64,000 bases of DNA from JAMBLL01 sp964460075 (GTDB taxonomy: Bacteria; Actinomycetota; Acidimicrobiia; Spongiisociales; UBA5794), in contig CAYWPC010000010.1 of the NCBI GenBank assembly GCA_964460075.1, forward strand, positions 1 to 64,000. The letters are read 5' to 3'. The notes beneath the pieces are model-generated. The model saw only the letters and a list, made by a program, of their open reading frames with translations, did no database searches and was not told the DNA's origin. Positions within the stretch are counted from its first letter, which is position 1. Every line of letters starts with the position of its first letter. Position numbers and translations under genes: made by a program. Positions 17,658-26,497 of this stretch are shown here, in pieces.

Positions 17658-18509
17658 ATGCCCCACACGATCCTCGCCCTCCACGCGCATCCAGACGATG
17701 AGTCCTCGAAGGGCGCAGGCACGGTCGCCCGCCTGGTCGACGAGGGTGTTCGGGCTGTGCTCGTCACGGCCACGGGTGGAGAAGCTGGTGACATCCTCAA
17801 CGCCGCAATGGATCATCCAAACATTGCGAGCAGGCTCCCTGAGATACGCACGCGCGAACTGATGGAGGCAGCCAAGACCATCGGATACGACGAGGTCGTC
17901 ATGCTGGGATACCGCGACTCTGGCATGCCCGATTCGGCAGACAACAGGCGACCGGACGCTTTCTGCAATCAAAGCCTCGAATCCGTTCTCGGCAAAGTGG
18001 TCGAAGTCATCCGCCGCGAGAAGCCGGCAGTGGTTCTGGGGTATGACTCCCACGAGTTCTACCCGCACCCCGATCATCTCCGCATCCATGAGCTCACGCT
18101 GGAATTGGTTGCAGCAGCGGCAAGTCCTGACCGCTATCGCGAGGCGGGGGATCCGTGGCAGATCGAAAAGCTGTATGCCCCTGTGTTCTCAGGCGAACGG
18201 ATTCGGGCACTGCACGAGGCGATGATTGAGAGGACAGGTGAGTCACCGTTCGGAGCGTGGCTCGAACGTGTTGCCGATTACAACGTCCCTGAGAGAAGGC
18301 TCATGCGATTCGACGTGACGGGATACACCGAGACGGCAAGAGACGCACTGCGTTCCCACCGCACGCAGGTCGACCCTGACGGGTTCTGGTTCGCGGTTCC
18401 GACCGAGGTCGTAGAAGTCGTGTATCCATGGGAGGACTTCGAGGTGCTCTATACGAGAGGCGTATGGGATCCCCTTGAAACCCACCTGTTCTCCGGTCTA
18501 GAAGCGTGA
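17658..18509 (+). CDS. mca: Mycothiol S-conjugate amidase Mca
   Basis: 283 residues. ILALHAHPDDESSKGAGTVA is the zinc-binding motif with the Mca-type SSKGA extension; EFYPHPDHLRIHE supplies the third zinc ligand; PWEDFEVLYTRG is at the end. Mca cleaves mycothiol conjugates of electrophiles into a mercapturic acid, which is exported, and GlcN-inositol, which is recycled. Its presence implies a mycothiol-making actinobacterium. The ATG at 17658 is used; the longer frame upstream lacks similarity. Confidence 0.88.
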   Translation: MPHTILALHAHPDDESSKGAGTVARLVDEGVRAVLVTATGGEAGDILNAAMDHPNIASRLPEIRTRELMEAAKTIGYDEVVMLGYRDSGMPDSADNRRPDAFCNQSLESVLGKVVEVIRREKPAVVLGYDSHEFYPHPDHLRIHELTLELVAAAASPDRYREAGDPWQIEKLYAPVFSGERIRALHEAMIERTGESPFGAWLERVADYNVPERRLMRFDVTGYTETARDALRSHRTQVDPDGFWFAVPTEVVEVVYPWEDFEVLYTRGVWDPLETHLFSGLEA

Positions 18510-18549
18510 ATCAGACCCGCAACGACCAAGATCTGCTGGAATCTCTGTA

Positions 18550-19845
18550 GTGGATTCCGTACATGCCCTTCGTCACGCGTTTCATGAGGTGCCTGACGTT
18601 CTGCTGAACAGCGACTGTCAGGCGGTCCTGAGGGATGCGCTGGTATCGCTCGACGTGATCGATGACGGGATAAGTGGCGACGCACTCGTGGTGTTCGTCG
18701 GTCCGTCCGGTTCCGGGCGCTCCTTCGTGTTCAATAGGTTCGTCGGCATGGCCGCCTCAGCTGAGGGGCTCATCCGGCCCACGACGTTGCAGCCGGTTGT
18801 GTCTGGGTCCCGGCCGCACACCCTCAGAGACTTCGATGGCCGTTTCGTCGTTGCACCTGATGCGCCGTCTGGCCTCGTCTGCATTGACACGCCGAGTTGG
18901 GAACACCAGCCGGAAGGTGTCATGTCAGCCCTTGTACATGCTGACCGTGTGGTTGTTGTCGTGTCTCCCGGCCGGTACGCGGACGCGTCGGTTGCTTCCC
19001 TCTGGAGCGAAGTATCAGACCGCGACGCCCTCGTGGTCCTCAATCGCGCTCCCGTGGACTCGATGGATCTGGCGAACCTCGTCACCTCGGTGCGCGCAGT
19101 GTTCAACGTAGAGCCGCTCGTCGTCCCTGAGGGAGCCACCGACGGAGCGCATCTTCGAGACGAGCTGGCTGCTGGTGTAGCAGCCAATCCGGAGAGATCC
19201 TCAAAAGCGATCATGGCTCGGTCCGCAATATCAGCTGCGCGCTATATTGCCGGCGCTGTCACGAAGGGTGGAGGGGAGATCGGTGTGGTGCGCGACGCCG
19301 TTGGTCGCATGGTCGGCATTGACAGGGCAATGGCGGGTCTTTCGGTCCACGACACATGGGTTGCAACTCGCCAAGCCCTTCTTGACAAGGTGGCCAAGCA
19401 CATTCGTGACAGCGACAACGATGTCGTAGCGACCTGCGCGTCGCCGTTTGCTCGACAGATCCTGGAGCGTCTCGGACCATGGGACGACTCGGCGTTGCGT
19501 CACGACCTCGATGTGTGGCGGGATCGCTGCAGCGTCCACCATTGTGAGGCCGCATCGATCAGATGGCGTCGTGGGTCAGCGGAGCAACTCATCGACCACC
19601 TCAGCTGGAAGTCGGCGATCAACGGTGACGTGGTCCTTCCGAGGCGATACCTTCGGACAATGGGGAAGCACAGGCTTGGCGTAGTGACGTCTGCCCGCGA
19701 TGACCTCCTCGGCGTCGTCTCAGGGTTCGTCGAGGGGCGTCGTGTTGCATGGCTCGACACGTTGACAGAGATTGGTCAATATCAGCCGGGCGCCCTGCTC
19801 GCAGCCGCAGAGCTGCTGAATGTCGACTGGCAACTCGATGCCTGA
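18550..19845 (+). CDS. Dynamin-like P-loop GTPase with degenerate Walker A (copy 1 of pair)
   Basis: 431 residues. An N-terminal G domain has LVVFVGPSGSGRSFVFNRFV: the P-loop Lys is replaced by Arg. The switch region RPTTLQPVV and the G3-like VCIDTPSWE are present, but the G4 site reads VVLNRAPVD instead of N/T-K-x-D. The C-terminal 200 residues are helical, without an obvious membrane span. I infer a weak or nucleotide-dead GTPase. It overlaps the following GTPase gene by 8 bp and starts with GTG. Confidence 0.65.
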   Translation: MDSVHALRHAFHEVPDVLLNSDCQAVLRDALVSLDVIDDGISGDALVVFVGPSGSGRSFVFNRFVGMAASAEGLIRPTTLQPVVSGSRPHTLRDFDGRFVVAPDAPSGLVCIDTPSWEHQPEGVMSALVHADRVVVVVSPGRYADASVASLWSEVSDRDALVVLNRAPVDSMDLANLVTSVRAVFNVEPLVVPEGATDGAHLRDELAAGVAANPERSSKAIMARSAISAARYIAGAVTKGGGEIGVVRDAVGRMVGIDRAMAGLSVHDTWVATRQALLDKVAKHIRDSDNDVVATCASPFARQILERLGPWDDSALRHDLDVWRDRCSVHHCEAASIRWRRGSAEQLIDHLSWKSAINGDVVLPRRYLRTMGKHRLGVVTSARDDLLGVVSGFVEGRRVAWLDTLTEIGQYQPGALLAAAELLNVDWQLDA

Positions 19846-20743
19846 TCTGATCCAACTACTCGACCTGGCTGATGTAGCCGTTGCTCGCTCGGAGGGCGTG
19901 CTCGATGGGGAGGACCGCCGCTCGATCGCGCACATCGCGAGACGTGTGCGACGTAGGACAGGGTTTCTCGGGGAGTACCTCGTCGTGGCGCTCGCCGGTG
20001 GGACTGGGTCGGGGAAGTCGTCTCTCCTCAACGCGCTGGTGTCGGCACAGGTCGTGGACGTTGGCGTCGTACGACCGACAACGAGCGCTGCCGTTGCAGT
20101 CATTCCTCAAGATGGCGACGTTGATCTCAGCGCGCTGATTGCAGATCTCTCCATCGAGAAGGTCGTGCGCTCCGAGCATGTCGCATCGACGGTGTTCGTG
20201 GACCTGCCAGACTTCGACAGCATCGAGGCAGCACACCGCCACATCGTTGAACGGGTGCTGCCAAGAGTCGACGCCGTGGTGTGGGTGTTTCACCCAGAGA
20301 AATACGCGGATCCCTCCGTGCATCGCGAGTTCCTGCAACAGCTCGTCGCGTACCGCGACCAGTTCATCTTCGTGTTGAACCACCGAGATCGTCTTGGCTC
20401 GCACGCTGCCACTGTTGCGACGAGCCTCAAAGTTCTCCTCGAGCGGGATGGGTACCTTGGAGCTGAGGTGGTGTGCACAGTCGCGTCCGGATCGCTCGAT
20501 GTCGCCCATCTCGAGGATGCGCTCAGCGGCCGCTTCGATCTGAAGGCGACGGCGCTGACGAAAGCAGCCTTGGACCTTCGCTCTGTGGCGCAGGATGCAT
20601 GGAAGGCCTGCAGAGAGGCTGTCCGATGCGCGGTCGATGACGAAGCGGCAGACCGTGCTGCGCTTACAGCCGCCACGTTCGTATCGTTGGGCGTCGAGGC
20701 GTACGCATTTCATCAGTCGATAGCGAGGGATCATCGTGGGTGA
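19838..20743 (+). CDS. Dynamin-like GTPase (copy 2 of pair)
   Basis: 301 residues with an intact P-loop, LVVALAGGTGSGKSSLLNAL, switch I RPTTSAAVAVIP, a G3-like VFVDLPDFDS and a G4-like FVLNHRDRLG. DAVVWVFHPEKYADPSVH is shared in spirit with copy 1 (VVVVVSPGRYADASV), showing the two are paralogues. Start at 19838 overlaps the stop of copy 1 by 8 bp, and its own stop overlaps the MscS start by 8 bp. The tight coupling suggests a two-GTPase complex acting at the membrane with the channel; function otherwise unknown. Confidence 0.7.
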   Translation: MPDLIQLLDLADVAVARSEGVLDGEDRRSIAHIARRVRRRTGFLGEYLVVALAGGTGSGKSSLLNALVSAQVVDVGVVRPTTSAAVAVIPQDGDVDLSALIADLSIEKVVRSEHVASTVFVDLPDFDSIEAAHRHIVERVLPRVDAVVWVFHPEKYADPSVHREFLQQLVAYRDQFIFVLNHRDRLGSHAATVATSLKVLLERDGYLGAEVVCTVASGSLDVAHLEDALSGRFDLKATALTKAALDLRSVAQDAWKACREAVRCAVDDEAADRAALTAATFVSLGVEAYAFHQSIARDHRG

Positions 20744-21632
20744 AGCGATCAGTAACTTCCTATCTGAAATATGGAACGACAAGGGTTCCGAGATGGCCGT
20801 CACGCTCGGCACGATCATTGGCGCCATCATTCTCCTTGCGATCGTTCGAAGGTTCCTCGACCGCTGGAACGCACGAATCGACGCCAAACTGACCTCATCG
20901 GAAGCTCAGGCTGACAGAGAGCGTGGGCAACGGCTCGCCACGCTCACCGACGTCGTCAAGATCATCGCCAGCATCATCGTGTGGTTTGTCGTGGTGCTCA
21001 CGATCATGGGCATCTGGGGGATGCCGATGTCACCCCTGATCGCCATAGGTACGACCGTCGGCCTCGCTGTTGGTTTCGGGGCCCAGGACCTCGTGCGAGA
21101 TGTGATCGCCGGGTTCTTGATACTGCTCGAGAACCAGTACTCGATCGGCGATGTGGTGACGATCGCCGAGGTCTCTGGAACGGTCGAATCGATCAAGCTG
21201 CGCACGACGGTGCTCCGAGATCTCGAAGGCAACGTCCACCATGTACCGAATGGGCAGATCCAGGTTGCTTCGAACAGGACGCCCGACTTCGCCAGATACG
21301 TGGCCGACATCCCCGTCTCGTACGATACGGATATTGATCACGCAATGGAAGTGATGCTCGACGAAGCCAAAACATTGGCGGAAGATCCGAAGTGGCGCAA
21401 GAAGTTCCTGAAGGAGCCAGAGATGTTCGGCGTCAACGAGCTCGCTGACTCGTCTGTGGTGATTCGTCTCGTGATGACGCTCGCACCTGAGGAGCGGTGG
21501 GCCGTCAAACGTGAGTTCCTCAAGCGTGTGAAGTCGAGACTCGACGACGAGGGCATCGAGATCCCGTTCGGGTATCTGAACGTGATTGTGCAGTCACCTG
21601 CAAGCGAAATCAGTCAGGCCAAGGCCGACTAG
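20736..21632 (+). CDS. MscS-family mechanosensitive ion channel
   Basis: 298 residues with three predicted membrane segments (EMAVTLGTIIGAIILLAIV; VVKIIASIIVWFVVVLTIMG; the pore helix GTTVGLAVGFGAQDLVRDVI), then the beta domain (SIGDVVTIAEVSGTVESI, VHHVPNGQI) and the alpha/beta cytoplasmic domain. Small MscS channels open under membrane tension to release osmolytes. It starts with GTG inside the end of the GTPase gene (8-bp overlap) and ends 1 bp before a convergent lipid-kinase-like gene. Confidence 0.9.
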   Translation: MGEAISNFLSEIWNDKGSEMAVTLGTIIGAIILLAIVRRFLDRWNARIDAKLTSSEAQADRERGQRLATLTDVVKIIASIIVWFVVVLTIMGIWGMPMSPLIAIGTTVGLAVGFGAQDLVRDVIAGFLILLENQYSIGDVVTIAEVSGTVESIKLRTTVLRDLEGNVHHVPNGQIQVASNRTPDFARYVADIPVSYDTDIDHAMEVMLDEAKTLAEDPKWRKKFLKEPEMFGVNELADSSVVIRLVMTLAPEERWAVKREFLKRVKSRLDDEGIEIPFGYLNVIVQSPASEISQAKAD

Positions 21633-21633
21633 G

Positions 21634-22557
21634 TCAGCTTCGCCCGGGTCTTAGCACCAAGATGGCGTCGTCATGTGGCACCACCTCGAGGTGGTACGCG
21701 TAGCCGAGGAGCTCCCCGTCAGCCTGGAACGGGGTCTTCGGCTCTGCGTCCACAACGAGATGTTCATAGTCGGTCCACAGATGGGTGCCCGTCGCTTCAC
21801 GGTGCCTCCTACGAAGAACCGCTCGACCGAAGATCTCGGCTGCCTTCCTCACGCCAAGATTGTTGGCCGCAAGCGTCGCGATGCCGACCGGCGGATCCGG
21901 TGTGAGGTGCAGGGGTACTCGGCCGAAGTAGGTGTACGGGTTGTGTACCTGGGTCATCGCGACCACGGCATCGAAACGTTCTCCGTCACATTCGATGCGC
22001 AGATTCGGTATCTCGGTTCGCCAACTCGACACAAGGCGTGTCATCGCGGTAGTGGCGTAGTGCACGCCTCCGAAGCGCGACTTGGCGAATGGTCGTGCCT
22101 CGGCGATCTTGACGATGTCTGCGTCGAATCCCATGCCGAGGGAGAACGTTGCGTATCGCCTGATGAGCCCGTGGTCCGTCTCGGCCTCGACGCGGACCAT
22201 CCTCGTCGGCGTCGGGACCAACGTTGCTGCTACATCCGCGGCGACTCGCGGCTTCATCGGAACGCCGAGTATTCGTGCGAGGACGTTCGTCGTCCCTGCA
22301 GGTATGAGACCGAGTGCGGTTCGCGACCCAACGAGTGCGTTCGCGACGTGGTGTGCAACGCCGTCGCCTCCCATGGCGAACACGATGTCAATCTCAGAGG
22401 CCGCAGCTTCCCGTGTGGTGACGCCTGTTTGAAGTGCAGAGACAGGCCACGCCGTGGTGAGGTCAAAATCCGACTTGAGGGAGGCAACAACCTGGCGATA
22501 GAGGCCGCCGGTGAACTGCGACGCGGAAGGATTCGCGATCAGAAGGGCCGTCGGCAT
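21634..22557 (-). CDS. Diacylglycerol kinase catalytic-domain protein (DagK/YegS family)
   Basis: 307 residues. ALLIANPSASQ opens the domain, DIVFAMGGDGVAHHVANALV contains the GGDG nucleotide-binding motif and LGLIPAGTTNVLARILG the family's P-x-G-T-x-N-x-x-A-R motif. Members phosphorylate diacylglycerol, sphingoid bases or related lipids, using ATP. The substrate here is not known. It is followed (convergently) by the MscS operon. Confidence 0.85.
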   Translation of the reverse strand: MPTALLIANPSASQFTGGLYRQVVASLKSDFDLTTAWPVSALQTGVTTREAAASEIDIVFAMGGDGVAHHVANALVGSRTALGLIPAGTTNVLARILGVPMKPRVAADVAATLVPTPTRMVRVEAETDHGLIRRYATFSLGMGFDADIVKIAEARPFAKSRFGGVHYATTAMTRLVSSWRTEIPNLRIECDGERFDAVVAMTQVHNPYTYFGRVPLHLTPDPPVGIATLAANNLGVRKAAEIFGRAVLRRRHREATGTHLWTDYEHLVVDAEPKTPFQADGELLGYAYHLEVVPHDDAILVLRPGRS

Positions 22558-22602
22558 GGTGTAAGCCTACGCACCAGATCGTCCCCAACCTGCGTCGGGA
22601 TG

Positions 22603-22971
22603 TCAGTTGGCGAGGAGTTTCTCCACCTGTACACGCAGGTCGAGCGGACGGAAGGGCTTCGTCATGAATGCATCGGCTCCACCCTTTGCCGCACGATCAG
22701 CCATTTCAGGCTGTGCGTGTGCCGTGAGAACCAGAACTTTGAGGTCTGCGGTGTCTGGTTCGGAGCGAAGTTGGCGCAGGACTTCCCAGCCGTCGAGGCC
22801 TGGGAGACCGATGTCGAGTACCACGGCATCAGGACGCTCTGCGCGTATCGCCTCAAGACCTGCCGTGCCGTCGACCGCCGAGGTCACGTCGATGCCGAGG
22901 ACACGAAGGCACACTTCAATCAGCCTTCTGACCGACGCCGAGTCTTCAATGACGAGTACTTGCTGTTGCAC
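22603..22971 (-). CDS. Single-domain response regulator (CheY-like receiver)
   Basis: 122 residues forming only a receiver domain: VLVIEDSASVRRLI (acidic pair), DAVVLDIGLPGLDGWEVL with the phospho-acceptor Asp, VLTAHAQ (Thr) and FMTKPFRPLDL (Lys). No output domain. It starts with GTG and no kinase gene is adjacent; the hybrid partner may be elsewhere, for example the histidine kinase at 58773-60554, but nothing shows that link. Confidence 0.85.
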   Translation of the reverse strand: MQQQVLVIEDSASVRRLIEVCLRVLGIDVTSAVDGTAGLEAIRAERPDAVVLDIGLPGLDGWEVLRQLRSEPDTADLKVLVLTAHAQPEMADRAAKGGADAFMTKPFRPLDLRVQVEKLLAN

Positions 22972-23097
22972 CTATGGCTTATCGGCGCGTTTTTCGGTCG
23001 ACTTCAGGGTTTCGTCATGAGATTCCCTTGCACGTTTTCGGTCACGCTCGCTCACGGCGTAGCCTTAGAAGCCAAGACGTCCGACCCAGGAGACATC

Positions 23098-24645
23098 GTG
23101 TTGAGCCCGTACCGAACACAGCCCTACACCGATTTCACTCAATCAGTCAACGCAGATCGATATCGCGAAGCCATCGTCGATGTGGAGTCACAGCTGGGTG
23201 AGCGAGCGATGCTCGTGATCGCAGGCGAGCACATCGACACGGATGCATCCATCGAATCGCTGAACCCATCGGCACCGAGCCAGATCGTTGGCACGTCGGC
23301 AGCGGCGACGATCGAGCATGTGGGACGAGCGATCGATGCCGCCTGGGATGCTTTCGGTGACTGGTCGAGGCGGCCGGCGAGCGAGCGAGCCGCACTCATC
23401 CACCGGGTTGGTGACGTGATCGCTGAGCGAACGCTGGAATTCGCGGCCTGGCAGACATTCGAGGCGGGGAAGAACTGGGCAGAGGCCGAGGCGGATGTTG
23501 CTGAAGCGATCGATTTCTGCAGGTACTACGCACACCAGGCTCTGCGACTCGACGAGCCTGTCGAGGTGTACACCTATCCAGGCGAATCGAACGAGTCATG
23601 GCTCCAACCGATCGGTGTAGGCATTGCCATTCCACCGTGGAACTTCCCGCTCGCGATATTGGTCGGTATGGCTGTCGGGCCTGTCGCAGCGGGAAACACG
23701 GTTGTACTCAAGCCGGCATCAAACACACCGCTCATCGGCTGGGAGTTCATGAAGGTCCTCGAAGAGGCCGGTCTACCTCCAGGAGTGGTGAACTATCTTC
23801 CCGGCTCCGGCGGGGTCATCGGAGATGCGTTGGTGGATCACCCGCGCACACGATTCGTCAACTTCACCGGCTCCAAGGAAGTAGGGCTCCGGATAGCTGA
23901 GCGCTCCGCAAAGGTCCACGATGGCCAGCGGTGGCTCAAGCGCGCATACATGGAGATGGGTGGCAAAGACGGCCTCATCGTCGACGACACGTGTGACCTC
24001 GACGCCGCAGCTGTCGACGCCGTTCGCTCCGCATTTGGGTTCCAGGGGCAGAAGTGCTCGGCGTGCTCTCGGTTGATCGTGTTGGACTCGGTCCATGATG
24101 AGCTCCTCGACAAGGTCGTGAACATCACCTCAGAGCTGGTTGTCGGTCCAGCGGTCGAGAACCACCCGGTTGGTCCGGTTATCTCTGCCGCACAGCACGC
24201 CTCGATCCTTGCCGAGATCGCTGCAGGCATCGATGAGGCCTCCCTCGTCGTGGGTGGTCACGCGATTGATAGAGATGGCGGCTACTACATCGAACCGACA
24301 ATCTTCGACGGTGTCGATCCGAACGCTCGCCTCGCCCAGCACGAGATCTTCGGGCCCGTGCTGTCGGTCATCACGGTCAAGGACTTCGACGAAGCGATGG
24401 ACGTTGCCAACGGCACCGAGTTCGGCCTCACCGGTGGCCTGTACTCCAACGACGAGCAACGACTCGAGCGGGCAAAGCAAGATTTCCATGCCGGAAACCT
24501 ATATCTCAACCGAAAAATCACCGGAGCACTCGTCGGCATCCAGCCCTTTGGCGGATTCAACATGTCTGGGAGCAACGCCAAGGCAGGCGGTCCGGACTAT
24601 CTGCGGTTGTTCATGGAGATGAAAAGCGTCAGTCGCCGATTGTGA
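23098..24645 (+). CDS. rocA: L-glutamate gamma-semialdehyde (1-pyrroline-5-carboxylate) dehydrogenase
   Basis: 515 residues, the usual length of RocA/PruA-type enzymes. IPPWNFPLAILVGMAVGPVA, VLKPASNTPLIGWEF, FTGSKEVG, YMEMGGKDGLIV (general-base Glu) and FGFQGQKCSACSRLIV (nucleophilic Cys) are all visible, with EIFGPVLSVI near the end. It oxidises P5C/glutamate semialdehyde to glutamate with NAD+ in proline or arginine catabolism. The GTG at 23098 has AGGAG upstream; the open frame continuing far to the left is antisense to two real genes. No proline dehydrogenase gene is in the window. Confidence 0.92.
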   Translation: MLSPYRTQPYTDFTQSVNADRYREAIVDVESQLGERAMLVIAGEHIDTDASIESLNPSAPSQIVGTSAAATIEHVGRAIDAAWDAFGDWSRRPASERAALIHRVGDVIAERTLEFAAWQTFEAGKNWAEAEADVAEAIDFCRYYAHQALRLDEPVEVYTYPGESNESWLQPIGVGIAIPPWNFPLAILVGMAVGPVAAGNTVVLKPASNTPLIGWEFMKVLEEAGLPPGVVNYLPGSGGVIGDALVDHPRTRFVNFTGSKEVGLRIAERSAKVHDGQRWLKRAYMEMGGKDGLIVDDTCDLDAAAVDAVRSAFGFQGQKCSACSRLIVLDSVHDELLDKVVNITSELVVGPAVENHPVGPVISAAQHASILAEIAAGIDEASLVVGGHAIDRDGGYYIEPTIFDGVDPNARLAQHEIFGPVLSVITVKDFDEAMDVANGTEFGLTGGLYSNDEQRLERAKQDFHAGNLYLNRKITGALVGIQPFGGFNMSGSNAKAGGPDYLRLFMEMKSVSRRL

Positions 24646-24655
24646 ACGCCGGGGC

Positions 24656-25594
24656 CTACCCGTCGACACCTGTATAGGTGAACCAGATCACTGCGTTACC
24701 AAGCGTGTCAGACACGATGACCGTGTCACCCCCGTTCGACCACACCGGCGTGTCTGAGCACCAGTTGAGACTGTCGGGAGGTCCGCCGTCACAGCCTGTC
24801 ACCACGGTCACTGAATCACCAGGCGACAGCATCACCCCGCTCGGGAACGTGAAACGGTTCGACGAACTTTCGTCGCGAAGCGTCCAACCGGACAGGGAGA
24901 CACGACCGTAACCCTCGTTCACAATCGTCACGTACTCCTGATCGAGCGCGTCCTCGTCTGGACCTGGCGGGTCAAACTGGATGTCGGACACTCGCACGAC
25001 AGGACGGTCCGCCTTGAGTGCCTCTTCGTCGCCGCAGACCAAGGTTCCCCACATACCCTTACCTGACTGGAACGCTCTCGCCTCGAGGGCCTTGAGCATC
25101 GCCTCGTTCGGTCCACCGTTCTGGACAGCAACTGCGTTTCCCTCAGCCACCATCGTTGCGTTTATGAACTCGGGCCCATCTGCTGTCTCGAGGTACACAT
25201 CGCGAAGCAGTCGCCCGAATTGGTCTGTGTCGTTCTCGCCGGAAACGAGGACGAGCTCCTTGCCGGAGAGGCGCGAGAGCATCAGTGCCGTGGCTTCAGA
25301 GCCCCAGCACTCCGTCCGCTCCGGGGCGTTGATACCCTCGAGCCGCACTTCGACAGTTGCTCCCTTGACGATCATCGAGAGCGTGTCACCGTCTGTGACG
25401 GACACGACCGTGCCGACCTCCTGCTCTTCGGGTGGGGGGAGTGTCAGCGTTGTCGTGGAGACACCCGAGCCGTCAGGCAAGGTGGTTGCGGTGATCGTCG
25501 TCTCTGTGAACTCTGGCGGCAGCGGTCGCGTCGACGTACATGCTGCGGCCACGAGGGCTAAGGCCAATCCAACGAGTACAACCGATTTGGACAT
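24656..25594 (-). CDS. Secreted lipoprotein: thermonuclease (SNase) domain plus lamin-tail domain
   Basis: 312 residues. Signal and lipobox: KSVVLVGLALALVAAACTS. A Thr/Pro-rich linker leads to a staphylococcal-nuclease-like domain (VSVTDGDTLSM, VRLEGINAPERTECWG, DQFGRLLRDVYL, with the calcium/catalytic Asp-Arg pattern), and then a beta-sandwich lamin-tail domain (YVTIVNEGYGRVSLSGWTLR). Such proteins degrade extracellular nucleic acid or act at the cell surface. The ATG at 25594 begins the signal peptide. It is divergent from the SDR at 25681. Confidence 0.82.
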   Translation of the reverse strand: MSKSVVLVGLALALVAAACTSTRPLPPEFTETTITATTLPDGSGVSTTTLTLPPPEEQEVGTVVSVTDGDTLSMIVKGATVEVRLEGINAPERTECWGSEATALMLSRLSGKELVLVSGENDTDQFGRLLRDVYLETADGPEFINATMVAEGNAVAVQNGGPNEAMLKALEARAFQSGKGMWGTLVCGDEEALKADRPVVRVSDIQFDPPGPDEDALDQEYVTIVNEGYGRVSLSGWTLRDESSSNRFTFPSGVMLSPGDSVTVVTGCDGGPPDSLNWCSDTPVWSNGGDTVIVSDTLGNAVIWFTYTGVDG

Positions 25595-25680
25595 GCCTGA
25601 ACGGTACAACGGGTTCTCAGAAACTCGTGGTTGTTCAGTCCTAGGATGCGTCACCTACGCGTATTCGGGAGGATCTAGTC

Positions 25681-26445
25681 ATGGGTAACCCGTTCGATCT
25701 CACGGGAAAGGTGGCCCTTGTCACAGGGGGAAACAGCGGCATCGGGCTTGCAATGGCTGAGGGTCTTCAAGCCGCAGGCGCAAGGGTCGCGATCTGGGGC
25801 AGAAACGAGGACCGCAACGTCACCGCCCTTGAGCGTGTGCAGCGGCTGGGCGGAGACGCCGTTGCGATGGGGGTCGACGTTGCAGACGAACAGGCGGTCA
25901 TCGACGGTTTCGCGGCGGTGCTCGACGCATTCGGACAGGTCGACGCGGTGTTCGCAAACGCCGGCGCAGGAGCAGGAGCCACTCCGTTCCACGAGATGAG
26001 CACACAAGAGTGGCGCGGACTATTCAAGGTGAACGTCGACGGTGTCTTCTGGACGTTCCGCGAAGCAATTAGGCACATGCAACCCCGCGGGTCGGGCTCG
26101 CTGGTCGCGACATCGTCGGTATCTGCAGACATGGGTTTCCCTAGGGGTGAACACTACGCAGCCACCAAGGCAGGAGTTCGAGCTGTGGTTCAGGGCATCG
26201 CGGTCGAATACGGCAAGTACGGGATCCGAGCCAATGCGATCTCTCCTGGATGGGTAGTCACCGGCATGACGGACGGCTTCATAGAGGGTGATCGTTTCGA
26301 AGCCACGGTCAAGCCGAGGATTCCGCTCGGCCGATGGGGGAGACCGGAGGACTTCGCTGGGATCGCCGTGTATCTCGCCTCTGACGCCTCGCGGTGGCAC
26401 ACGGGGGATACGATCACGATCGACGGCGGCTATCTCTACAAATAG
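25681..26445 (+). CDS. SDR-family oxidoreductase
   Basis: 254 residues, classical SDR: VALVTGGNSGIGLAMAEGL, FANAGAGAGA, SSVSADMGFPRGEHYAATKA with Ser, Tyr and Lys of the active site, and GDTITIDGGYLYK at the end. A GGAGG sits just before the ATG. Likely substrates are hydroxyacyl or hydroxysteroid compounds given the beta-oxidation-like genes that follow, but that is context only. It opens the 25.7-29.6 kb run on this strand. Confidence 0.85.
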   Translation: MGNPFDLTGKVALVTGGNSGIGLAMAEGLQAAGARVAIWGRNEDRNVTALERVQRLGGDAVAMGVDVADEQAVIDGFAAVLDAFGQVDAVFANAGAGAGATPFHEMSTQEWRGLFKVNVDGVFWTFREAIRHMQPRGSGSLVATSSVSADMGFPRGEHYAATKAGVRAVVQGIAVEYGKYGIRANAISPGWVVTGMTDGFIEGDRFEATVKPRIPLGRWGRPEDFAGIAVYLASDASRWHTGDTITIDGGYLYK

Positions 26446-26497
26446 CAGCTTGAGGCACCCCTACAATAAGTGAACGGCGGATAACAATCGAGGAAAC

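Noticed and set aside
21673..23097. A long open frame upstream of and fused to the P5C dehydrogenase frame
   Set aside because: It is antisense to the DagK-like and receiver genes, has no recognisable protein features, and the true start (GTG at 23098 with AGGAG) matches the family length.
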